From: Phycisphaera mikurensis
GTDB lineage: Bacteria; Planctomycetota; B15-G4; JADJEK01
Assembly (NCBI GenBank): GCA_020723465.1
Contig: DYIW01000014.1
Location: 1-37,500, forward strand
Length of the DNA: 37,500 nucleotides
Direction: 5' to 3'
Part shown: piece after piece, positions 29,619-37,500 of the stretch
How positions within the stretch are numbered: position 1 is the stretch's first letter
Layout: the number at the start of each line of letters is the position of its first letter
Made by a program: the position numbers and the translations under genes
Notes under the pieces: model-generated
What the model was told of the DNA's origin: nothing
Seen by the model: the letters and a program-made list of their open reading frames with translations, nothing else
Databases searched by the model: none

Positions 29619-31398
29619 GGGCACTGGCCTCCTGAACGCGCGTGGGCAGGAGAATCGTGACGGTGGTGCCGACCCCGACCTGGCTCTCGACGCTGATCCG
29701 TCCCTTGAGCTTGCGCACCAGCCCGTAGGTAATGGACAGGCCCAGTCCGGTTCCGGCCCCACGGCCCTTGGTGGTGAAGAAAGGCTCGAAGATCTTGCCG
29801 AGGTGCGCCGGCGGGATACCGCACCCCGTGTCGCTGACGGCGATGCGCACCAGGCCGTCCTCCGTTGAATCGATGGACACGGTCACGGCGCCGTCCTTGG
29901 TCATGGCCTGGAAGGCGTTGTTCAACAGGTTGAACAGCACCTGCTGCAGCTTGCCGCGATCGGAGACGATCTCCAGGCCCTCCTCGGGAGCCTCCAGGCG
30001 CACGGCGATGTTGCGGTAGCCGGCCTCCTTGCGGAAGAAGCTGAGGATCTCCTCGGCGACGCGGGCGACGCGCACGGGCTCGGAAGAGACGTCGACCTGG
30101 CGGGCGAAGCTCAGGAGCTGCCGCGTGATCAGACCGCATCTCTCCACGCATTCCAGGATGGAGTCGAGGTGCTCCTTGAACTCCACCCCCGGCGCGCCGG
30201 CGCGAAGGACGGGCTCGCCGCCGGCCTGCTCGAGCGTCAGCACGTCCCGCATGTAGCCGGCCTCCTCGTTGATCACCGCCAGCGGGTTGTTGATCTCGTG
30301 TGCGACCCCGGCCGCGAGACGGCCGAGGGAGGCCAGCCTCCCGGCCTCCTCCAGCCCGAGCATGGTCTGTCCCCGGGCGCGATCGGCGCGGTACAACTGG
30401 TTGATCATGTAGGTCGAGGTGAGCGCAACGATCAGGAAGATGCCGAGGATGCTCAGGGCGAGGAAGAGCGCGCTCGCCACGCCCACGCCGAGGAGCGACT
30501 CCATCATCTCGGCTTCGCGGCGTACCAGCAGCAGCACGAAGGGGGTCTCGCCGTACTTGGTCTCGATGAAGGCGTAGCCGAGGAGCGCCCGCTCGCCCTG
30601 AGGATCGAGCATGCTCTGCGCCTGCGTGCGCGGCGAGTAGGGCGGCACCTCGATGGCGGCCTTCTGCAGCACCTGGCCGAAGAGCAGCGAGGAAGACTGG
30701 ATCACCCCGGCGCGGTTCACCAGGAAGACGTCGTCGTGCACCGCCAGCTTGACCGTCTCCAGCGCGGCGATCAGGCGCTCGGTGTCGAGGGTGGCGCGCA
30801 GCACGCGCACCGGCCCCTGTTCCGGCGCCGAGCGCACCGCGATCACGATGTGAGGAACGCCACGGTAGCCTTCGAACACGTCGCTGATGTAGATGCCGCG
30901 GGCGAGGCAGCGCTCGAACCACTCGTGGCGGCTGTAGTCCCTGCCCGCCAGGTCGTAGGGACCGCTGTAGGCCACCTGGATGCCGCCGGCGTCCACCACG
31001 CCCAGGTCGGAGAAGCCGCCGAAGCCGAGCTTGAGGTGCTCCAAGACGCTGGCAAGCTGCTGCGGATCCAAGATCCAGTCCTGCCGGAACTCGCGCCCGG
31101 TGAAGTCGAGGGCGTCCAGACGCTCCTCGAGGAAGTGCGCCACGGAACGGCGCGCGTTCGAGGCGAGACGCACGGTGCGCAGCTCGCGCTCGACGCGCAC
31201 CGCGTCCTTCGTCAGCCGGTTGTGCAGCACGCTCAGCACGACCAGGGGCGCCACGGACGCGATCGCGAGCACCAGGATGGTCGTGAGCCACAGCCGCCGG
31301 TAGTTGACGAAGGCCTGGTAGGGCGAGGTCTCGGCGTTGACGCGCCAGAAGCGCGGCCAGAGAGAGGACAGCAGCCCGCCGATCGCCTCGAACATCAC
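29596..31398 (-). CDS. membrane-bound Cache-type sensor histidine kinase
   Basis: TM + extracytoplasmic Cache-like region (DLAGRDYSRHEWFERCLARGIYISDVFEGYRGVPHIVIAV), TM, GRLAAGVAHEINNPLAVINEEAG, LFNLLNNAFQAM, VSDTGCGIPPAHLGKIFEPFFTTKGRGAGTGLGLSITYGLV. Confidence 0.95.
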   Translation of the reverse strand: MMFEAIGGLLSSLWPRFWRVNAETSPYQAFVNYRRLWLTTILVLAIASVAPLVVLSVLHNRLTKDAVRVERELRTVRLASNARRSVAHFLEERLDALDFTGREFRQDWILDPQQLASVLEHLKLGFGGFSDLGVVDAGGIQVAYSGPYDLAGRDYSRHEWFERCLARGIYISDVFEGYRGVPHIVIAVRSAPEQGPVRVLRATLDTERLIAALETVKLAVHDDVFLVNRAGVIQSSSLLFGQVLQKAAIEVPPYSPRTQAQSMLDPQGERALLGYAFIETKYGETPFVLLLVRREAEMMESLLGVGVASALFLALSILGIFLIVALTSTYMINQLYRADRARGQTMLGLEEAGRLASLGRLAAGVAHEINNPLAVINEEAGYMRDVLTLEQAGGEPVLRAGAPGVEFKEHLDSILECVERCGLITRQLLSFARQVDVSSEPVRVARVAEEILSFFRKEAGYRNIAVRLEAPEEGLEIVSDRGKLQQVLFNLLNNAFQAMTKDGAVTVSIDSTEDGLVRIAVSDTGCGIPPAHLGKIFEPFFTTKGRGAGTGLGLSITYGLVRKLKGRISVESQVGVGTTVTILLPTRVQEASAHESAVGR

Positions 31399-31772
31399 CG
31401 TCCTTCCCCGCCGCCCTCGAGCAGGGCGAGCAGCTCGGGCAGCGCCACGGGCTTGCGCAGGAAGGCTTTGGCGCCCAGGCGCAGGCAGACGCGCCGGTCC
31501 CGCTCATCGCCGTGCGCGGTCATGATGATCACCCTGAGAGCCGGGCGCGCGGCGAGCGCCCGGCTCAGGACCTGCATGCCGTGGATGTCGGGCAGGCGCA
31601 GGTCGAGGAGCACCGCGTCGAACGGCCGCTTCTCCAGAAAGGCCAGCGCCGACAAGCCGTCGAACGCCATGCAGCAGGAGAAGCCCCTCAGCTCCAGTCT
31701 CTTCGCCAGGGCGGCCGTGAAGCGGCGCTCGTCGTCGACGATCAGAATGGAACGGCGTGACTCATCTTGCAT
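31395..31772 (-). CDS. single-domain response regulator
   Basis: RSILIVDDERRFTAALAKRLELRGF...VLLDLRLPDIHG...MTAHGDERDRRVCLRLGAKAFLRKP; likely start MQDESRRS at 31772. Confidence 0.9.
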   Translation of the reverse strand: MQDESRRSILIVDDERRFTAALAKRLELRGFSCCMAFDGLSALAFLEKRPFDAVLLDLRLPDIHGMQVLSRALAARPALRVIIMTAHGDERDRRVCLRLGAKAFLRKPVALPELLALLEGGGEGR

Positions 31773-31916
31773 CAAGAGCCTCTGCCTCGAGGCCCCATTG
31801 TAGGAGCCGGCCCCGGCCGCAGGCTGCATTTCGAACGAGGAGGCCGGCGCGAGCGGCACGCGCCCGCCGCGCCGGCCCCCCTTCGATGCTTCTTCGGTCG
31901 CGCCCGCGTGCCGCGC

Positions 31917-33134
31917 CTACTGGTTCACTTCCAGCAGAATCGGGTTGCTGATGCGGCCGGAGGCCACGTCGAGGACCTGCATGGCCACGTCGTAGGCGCT
32001 GCCACCGCCCGTGGGCGCCGTGCCGGTGTACACGCCCGCGCCCGCGCCGTCGCTCACCCCGAGCAGCGCCGGGGCGTTCTGGATGCCGGCCAGGAACAGT
32101 GGATCGAACGTCTCCAGGGCGAGCACGCCGAACCCGGGGAGCGCCAGCCCGGACCCCGCGGGGCGGGCCACGCCCGAGACCACCAGGAGGAAGGGGCTCG
32201 CCGGCGTCAGGCCGGTCACGCTCACGGCGAGCGGATCGCCGCCCTGCGCCTGGATGAAGTCCAACTCCAGGCAGGGGAACGGCAGCCCGTCGCACAGCGC
32301 CAGGGCGTCCGCCTCGACGTCGTTGCCGAAGCCGAGCGCCGCCTCGACCAGACCGGCGTAAACCGTGCCGCCCCCGGCCGTGGAGAACACGGTGGCGTCA
32401 TGCGCCGACGGGCTCTGCACCATGAACAGAACATCGCTGTTCAGGCACTCCAGCCCGCGCACGTCGCCGATGACGCTGCTGCCGCCCATGGCCTTCTGCG
32501 CCATGACCTCGACCTGCGCCTCGGTGTAGAGGACGCTGGCCTGGGTCCCCCCCGCGGGCAGGGCCAGGACCGAACCGTCCTGCACGATGACGCTGTTCGG
32601 CCCGGTGGCCTCGTCCTCGGCCAGGCTGAAGAGCAGGGTCCCGTCCGGCGCCAGCGCCATGCCGTCGACGTCGACGTTGCCGTCGTTGGCGGCCACGGCG
32701 GCGACCAGGAACGTCTCGGAGAAGACCACCTCCACGCCGCCGTTGACCCCGCCCGGGGTGAAGCGCAGCACGTCCCCGTCCTTCAGTCCGGACTGGTCGG
32801 TGAGCAGCGAGAAGTACACTCCGGCGATCATGGGCTGGCCGCTCGCCACGGGCACGATCTCGAGCGCGTCGATGTCGTTCGGCTCATCCATCAGGCCGTC
32901 GCCGTTCCGGTCGCCCAGGTAGAAGGCGAGCGTCTGGTCGTTGAGGAAGAAGCGCGGCGGCGCCCCCGAGGAGTCGACCAGCACCAGCTCCTCGTCCTCG
33001 GCGCTCCCGCCGGGCAGCGCGCCCGGACCGGACAGGGAAAGCACGGCCCGGCCGCCGCTCTGGGCCAGGGCCGCGCCGCACAGCAACACAAAGGAGACCG
33101 CCACCAGGCGCGATCGTCCGCACACTCCGCTCAT
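31917..33134 (-). CDS. hypothetical secreted protein
   Basis: MSGVCGRSRLVAVSFVLLCGAALAQ signal peptide; FFLNDQTLAFYLGDRNGDGLMDEPNDIDALE; SD aggagg before ATG 33134. Confidence 0.75.
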   Translation of the reverse strand: MSGVCGRSRLVAVSFVLLCGAALAQSGGRAVLSLSGPGALPGGSAEDEELVLVDSSGAPPRFFLNDQTLAFYLGDRNGDGLMDEPNDIDALEIVPVASGQPMIAGVYFSLLTDQSGLKDGDVLRFTPGGVNGGVEVVFSETFLVAAVAANDGNVDVDGMALAPDGTLLFSLAEDEATGPNSVIVQDGSVLALPAGGTQASVLYTEAQVEVMAQKAMGGSSVIGDVRGLECLNSDVLFMVQSPSAHDATVFSTAGGGTVYAGLVEAALGFGNDVEADALALCDGLPFPCLELDFIQAQGGDPLAVSVTGLTPASPFLLVVSGVARPAGSGLALPGFGVLALETFDPLFLAGIQNAPALLGVSDGAGAGVYTGTAPTGGGSAYDVAMQVLDVASGRISNPILLEVNQ

Positions 33135-33206
33135 CGGAACCTCCTGCATTGTCGCGTGCCAGCCACCATCGGCTGGCCGCGGCAAGACGGAGGGTGAAGC
33201 CGGAGG

Positions 33207-34481
33207 TTACAGCGGATCCGGAAAAGCGATGAACTCGTCGATGCTCTGCGCGCCGCAGACCAGCATGAGCAGGCGATCGAAGCCGAGCGCCGCGCCGGCC
33301 GCCGGCGGCATGCCGCGCTCCAGGGCGGCGAGGAAGCGCTCCGGGAACGGGCCGGGGTCGAGCCCGGCCGCGCGCTTCCGCGCGCGCTCCTGCTCGAAGC
33401 GGCGGCGCTGCTCCAGCGGGTCGTTCAGCTCGACGAAGGCGTTGGCCAGCTCGATGCCCAGGGCATAGCACTCGAAGCGCAGGCAGACGCGCGGGTCCTC
33501 CGGGTCCAGGCGCGCGAGCGCGGCCATGCGCGCCGGGTAGCCCGCGAGGATCGTCGGGCGCACGCGTCCCAGGCCAGGCTCCACGCGCTCGAGCAGCAGG
33601 CGGAAGAAGAGCGACTCCCCGTCCTCGCCGCGCCGCACGGCGAAGCCGGCGCGCCGCGCCGCGCGGCGAAAGCTCACCTCGTCGCCGTCGAGGAAGGGCT
33701 CGAGGTCGATGCGGGCGTGACGCGCAAAGGCCTCGCGCACGCTGAGTCGCTCGAAGGGGGGCGCGAGCGGCAGCTCGGCGCCGCCGTGCCGCAGCACGGC
33801 TCGCCCGGTCACGCTCTGCGCGCAGTGCGCGAGCAGCTCTTCCAGGTCCCGGACGAGCGCGTCTCCCCCCTCGTAGGCCCGATACCACTCGAGCAGCGTG
33901 AACTCCGGATGATGCAGCGGCGAGCGCTCGCCCAGCCCGGAGCGGAAGCAGTGCGACAGCTCGTAGATGCGCTCGAAGCCGGCCGCGAGCAGGCGCTTCA
34001 TGCGCAGCTCCGGTGAGGTGATGAGCGCGCGCCCGCCGCAAAAGATCGGTTCGAGGGTGGGCTCCTGCCCCGGCTCGTCCACGAGCTGGCCGGTCTCGAC
34101 CTCGAGGAAGCCGCGCTCGTCGAAGAAGGCGCGCACGGCCCGGGCGCAGAGCGCGCGCCGTTCGAGCGCGCGCCGGAACGCCGCGCTGGAGAGGCGCCGC
34201 TGCTCGGCGTCGGCGCAGGGGTCGCGCGTGGGCCGCACCAGGACGCGCGCCTCCTCCACCAGCAGCAGACCCGGCGCCGCGGCGCGGCCCTGGAGCACCG
34301 CCAGGTCGCCGCGCCGCAGGTCGGCGCCAGGATCGGCGCGGAAGCGGCAGCGGCCCGAGGCGTCGGCGATGCGGCCGCCAAGAAGCGCCGCGCCGCGCTT
34401 GAGCAGCACGATGCGGCCCGCCACCCGCACGACGGCCTGCGGCGCGCGGCGGCCGAGGTCGGCGATTCGCGTGTCGCGCAT
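33207..34481 (-). CDS. class II LysRS-like protein (EpmA/GenX-like) with N-terminal OB-like domain
   Basis: ERIYELSHCFRSGLGERSPLHHPEFTLLEWYRAYEGGDALVRDLEELL, GIELANAFVELNDPLEQRRRFEQE, GAALGFDRLLMLVCGAQSIDEFIAFP; N-terminus AVVRVAGRIVLLKRGAALLGGRIADASGRCRF. Confidence 0.85.
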   Translation of the reverse strand: MRDTRIADLGRRAPQAVVRVAGRIVLLKRGAALLGGRIADASGRCRFRADPGADLRRGDLAVLQGRAAAPGLLLVEEARVLVRPTRDPCADAEQRRLSSAAFRRALERRALCARAVRAFFDERGFLEVETGQLVDEPGQEPTLEPIFCGGRALITSPELRMKRLLAAGFERIYELSHCFRSGLGERSPLHHPEFTLLEWYRAYEGGDALVRDLEELLAHCAQSVTGRAVLRHGGAELPLAPPFERLSVREAFARHARIDLEPFLDGDEVSFRRAARRAGFAVRRGEDGESLFFRLLLERVEPGLGRVRPTILAGYPARMAALARLDPEDPRVCLRFECYALGIELANAFVELNDPLEQRRRFEQERARKRAAGLDPGPFPERFLAALERGMPPAAGAALGFDRLLMLVCGAQSIDEFIAFPDPL

Positions 34482-34502
34482 CTGGCCTGGCCCTCCCGCC
34501 GC

Positions 34503-35807
34503 CTAGGGCGTGATCTTCTCCAGCATCCGCGGGTAGGGAATGCACTCGCGCAGGTGCGGCACGCCGCAGATCCAGGCCGTGGTGCGCTCCACGCCCAGGC
34601 CGAAGCCCGCGTGCGGCACCGAGCCGTAGCGCCTGAGGTCGAGGTACCAGCGGAACGCCTCCTCGGGCAGGCCGTGCGCCTTGATCTGCTCCAGCAGGAA
34701 GCCCAGGTCGGCGGCGCGCTCGGAGCCGCCCACGATCTCGCCGTAGCCCTCGGGCGCGAGCACGTCCACGCACAGCGCCAGCCGGTCGTCCGCCGGGTCG
34801 CGCTTCATGTAGAACGCCTTCACCTGGGCCGGGTAGCGGTGCACCAGCACCGGCCGGTCGAACTGCTCCGAGATCAGGGTCTCGTCGGGCGCGCCGAAGT
34901 CGCCGCCCCACTCGAAGGCCTGGCCCTTGTCCCGCAGCACGGCCACGGCATCGGAGTAGGAAATGCGCGGGAAGGGACGCGCCACGCGCTCCAGGCGCGA
35001 CAGGTCGCGCTCCAGCACCAGCAGCTCGGCGCGGCGGTCCTTCAGCACCTGCTCCACCACGTAGACGATGAACTCCTCGATCAGGTCGAGCAGGCCGTCC
35101 AGCTCGAGGAAGGCCACCTCCGGCTCGACCATCCAGAACTCGGTGAGGTGGCGCCGCGTCTTGGACTTCTCGGCGCGGAAGGTGGGGCCGAAGCAGTAGA
35201 CCTTGCCGAAGGCCATGGCCGAGGCCTCGGCGTAGAGCTGTCCGGACTGCGTGAGGTAGGCGGTATCGCCGAAGTAGTCCACGGGGAAGAGCGTGGTCGT
35301 GCCCTCGCAGGCCGAGGGCGTGAAGATGGGCGAGTCCATGCACACGAAGCCGCGCTGGTCCAGGAAGTCGCGGATCGCCTTGATGACGCGCGCGCGCACG
35401 CGCAGCACCGCGTGCTGGCGGCGCGAGCGCAGCCACAGGTGGCGGTGCTCCATGAGGAAGCCGGTGCCGTGCTCCTTCTTGCCGATCGGGTAGGGCTCGG
35501 CCTCGTGGTGGATGCGCACGCCCGAGGCGTCCAGCTCGAAGCCGCCGCTGGCGCGCGGCTCCGCCTTGCACGTCCCGGCCACCTCGAGCGAGGACTCGAG
35601 CGGCAGCAGGTCGAGGCGGCGGAAGGTCTCGGCGTCGAAGTTGCCCTTGAAGCAGACCGCCTGCACTACGCCCGTGCCGTCGCGCACCTGCAGGAAGTGC
35701 AGCTTGCCGGAGGAGCGGCGGTTCATGAGCCACCCCTTGACCGTGACCGTCTCGCCCGCGTGGCGGCCGAGATCCTCGATGTAGACGTGTCCTGCTGCCG
35801 CCGTCAC
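34503..35807 (-). CDS. asnS: asparaginyl-tRNA synthetase
   Basis: [125 protein letters not shown]. Confidence 0.95.
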   Translation of the reverse strand: MTAAAGHVYIEDLGRHAGETVTVKGWLMNRRSSGKLHFLQVRDGTGVVQAVCFKGNFDAETFRRLDLLPLESSLEVAGTCKAEPRASGGFELDASGVRIHHEAEPYPIGKKEHGTGFLMEHRHLWLRSRRQHAVLRVRARVIKAIRDFLDQRGFVCMDSPIFTPSACEGTTTLFPVDYFGDTAYLTQSGQLYAEASAMAFGKVYCFGPTFRAEKSKTRRHLTEFWMVEPEVAFLELDGLLDLIEEFIVYVVEQVLKDRRAELLVLERDLSRLERVARPFPRISYSDAVAVLRDKGQAFEWGGDFGAPDETLISEQFDRPVLVHRYPAQVKAFYMKRDPADDRLALCVDVLAPEGYGEIVGGSERAADLGFLLEQIKAHGLPEEAFRWYLDLRRYGSVPHAGFGLGVERTTAWICGVPHLRECIPYPRMLEKITP

Positions 35808-35862
35808 CGGTTACTCCTCGTCCTCTGCCTGCCGGTTCGCTCGCCGCCGTCGCGGCGACGTC

Positions 35863-36375
35863 TCACGGGAACACCTCGTACGACGAGCTGAGCTTCTCGT
35901 CGACGACCCGCCCCTTGTCGATCACGACGTACCCCTTGCGCGTGGTCCCACCCTTCGTCGCCTCCACGTTGACCTGCGCCGGCTCCTCGCCGATGGCCGC
36001 CAGATCGCTGAGAATGCGGATCGACTCGTACCCCAGACCGCGGAAGCGGCGTTCAATCATCTCGTGCAGGCGCACGCTGCGCTCGAGCGACACTTCCGCC
36101 GCCACCAGGTCAAGCCGCTCGGCCAGGACGTCCAGCAGGCGCCTGACCTCGGCCAGCCGCGCCTCGAGCGGCGCGAGGTCCACCTCAGGCAGCTCGATCG
36201 GCGGCGGCGCGGGCCGGCTCAGGGCCTCGCGCACCTCCCGCGCGAGCGCGCCCAGGCTGCGCTCGAACAGGTCGAGCCGCGCGCGCAGCAGCAGGAAGAT
36301 GAGCAGCAGCCCGAAGAGCAACAGCACCGCCACGCCCGCGGTCGCGGCCACGCTGGAGGCGAGGAGCACTTCCAT
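35863..36375 (-). CDS. hypothetical single-TM coiled-coil protein
   Basis: MEVLLASSVAATAGVAVLLLFGLLLIFLLLRARLDLFERSLGALAREV...; start ATG 36375 with TAGCAT 7 nt upstream. Confidence 0.7.
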   Translation of the reverse strand: MEVLLASSVAATAGVAVLLLFGLLLIFLLLRARLDLFERSLGALAREVREALSRPAPPPIELPEVDLAPLEARLAEVRRLLDVLAERLDLVAAEVSLERSVRLHEMIERRFRGLGYESIRILSDLAAIGEEPAQVNVEATKGGTTRKGYVVIDKGRVVDEKLSSSYEVFP

Positions 36376-36513
36376 GGGCCCGATGCTAGGAAGCGCGCCG
36401 CTCCCCGGCAAGCGCTGCGCGGCGCGCCGGCCGCGCGCGTGCGCTTGTGCGGGCGCGTCCCGCTGGTTCGAATGGGGCGCGCGGCGGCGGCGCCCGCCGC
36501 CGCAGGAGGCGGA

Positions 36514-37380
36514 TTGAACGGACCCGACATCGCCCTGCTCGAGCTCGACGGCCGCGCCGGCCGCATGCGCATCGCGCTGCGCGCGGACTGCCGCGAGGAC
36601 ATCGTGCTGCGCGCGCTGCTCGACCCGGACGCTTTTGTGCCCGCGCCCAGGAAGCGCAGCCAGGAGCGCAAGGCCGCGAGCCGGCGCGCGGTGCACTCCT
36701 TTCGGGCGGACCTCTGCGGCCGCCGCGAGCGCCTCTACCTCAAGCTCTACCGCGTGCGCACGCCCAAGGACGTGCTCGAGGAGCTGTTCCTGGGCAAGCG
36801 CGCCCTGCGCTCACTTCGGACCGGGCTCGAGGCGGAACGTCGCGGTATCGCCGTGCCGCGCCATCTCGGCGCGAGCCACCGCCAGGTGCCCGCGCGCTGG
36901 CCGGCGCGTTCCGTGCTGCTCATGCTCGGCGTCCCGCACAACCGCGACGTGCGCACCGTGCTGGCGCACGACCTGCAGGGGGCGGCGCGCGCCGAGCAGC
37001 GGCGACGGCTGCTGCGCGCGCTCGGCAAGCTGGCGGGCGAGGCTCACGGCCGCGGCCTCATCCACTCCGACCTGAAGATCAGGAACGTCTTCGTGCGCCA
37101 GGTCGACCCGCCGGATCTCGTCCTGATCGACCTCGACCGCGCGCGCTTCCTGCCGCCGGGCGCGACGCGCGGCCTGGCGCGCCAGGCATGGGACCTGCGT
37201 ACTCTCCTCGCCTCGCTGCGCGGCCGGGTTTCCCCCGCGGAGCAGCGCCGCGTGCTCGCCGCCTACCTGCGCGCCCGGCGCCTGCCGCGCGCCGGCCGCC
37301 GGCGCCTGCTGTGCTTCACCGCGCTCCTCGGCCTGCGCGCGCGGCTGCCAGCGGCGCGCGAGCGTCCGCGCGACGCGTGA
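36514..37380 (+). CDS. WaaP/RIO-like lipopolysaccharide kinase family protein
   Basis: YLKLYRVRTPKDVLEELFLGKRALRSLRTGLEAERRGIAVPRHLG...AHGRGLIHSDLKIRNVFV...VLIDLDRARF; TTG start with aggagg SD. Confidence 0.85.
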   Translation: MNGPDIALLELDGRAGRMRIALRADCREDIVLRALLDPDAFVPAPRKRSQERKAASRRAVHSFRADLCGRRERLYLKLYRVRTPKDVLEELFLGKRALRSLRTGLEAERRGIAVPRHLGASHRQVPARWPARSVLLMLGVPHNRDVRTVLAHDLQGAARAEQRRRLLRALGKLAGEAHGRGLIHSDLKIRNVFVRQVDPPDLVLIDLDRARFLPPGATRGLARQAWDLRTLLASLRGRVSPAEQRRVLAAYLRARRLPRAGRRRLLCFTALLGLRARLPAARERPRDA

Positions 37381-37390
37381 CATCGGGAAC

Positions 37391-37500
37391 TGGTGGAGAC
37401 GGGCTGACGGGACACGGCCGCGACCGCTCCTCGCCGCGCGTCCCCGCGCGGAGCACCCTTCTGGGGCGGGAGCGGGCTCCCCTCCCGCCCGCGACCGGTC
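37391..37500. repeat. dispersed copy of the 231-bp-array element (truncated by window end)
   Basis: ctggtggaga...cacggccgcgaccgctcc...gccgcgcgtccccgcgcggagcaccc ttctggggcgggagcgggctcccctcccgcccgcga matches the array's double-hairpin section. Confidence 0.85.

Noticed and set aside
32884-35733. 949-aa minus ORF spanning the asnS and EpmA-like genes
   Set aside because: Alternative frame over two well-supported synthetase-like CDSs; Arg/Ala-rich translation.

Overview
GC-rich, densely coded bacterial chromosome segment. It looks Planctomycetota-like: a DUF1559-like prepilin protein, MJ0042-type zinc-ribbon/TM proteins and HEAT proteins. That affiliation is inference only. Recognisable housekeeping genes are pyruvate kinase (5' part only), metK, waaA, secA, pyrD, lspA, a dksA/traR-type gene, a xerC/D recombinase, uvrC, uvrB, an EpmA-like/class II LysRS-like gene, asnS and a WaaP-like kinase. 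Around 25.6-31.8 kb there is a compact signalling locus: a Cache-type histidine kinase, a DHp protein with a degenerate ATPase domain, four receiver-only response regulators (five REC domains), a TauE/SafE permease and a small membrane protein. No rRNA, tRNA, CRISPR array, transposase or prophage was recognised. The most unusual non-coding content is (i) a 231-bp-period tandem array of multi-hairpin units at 10.8-11.45 kb, with a decayed copy at 11.55-11.66 kb and a dispersed copy at 37.4-37.5 kb; (ii) a diverged ~210-220 bp dispersed element present three times plus one short fragment, always in the same orientation upstream of a gene; and (iii) several starts with a TAGNNT -10-like hexamer 5-7 nt before the start codon, suggesting leaderless transcription. 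All calls are by eye from sequence and ORF translations; no searches were run.
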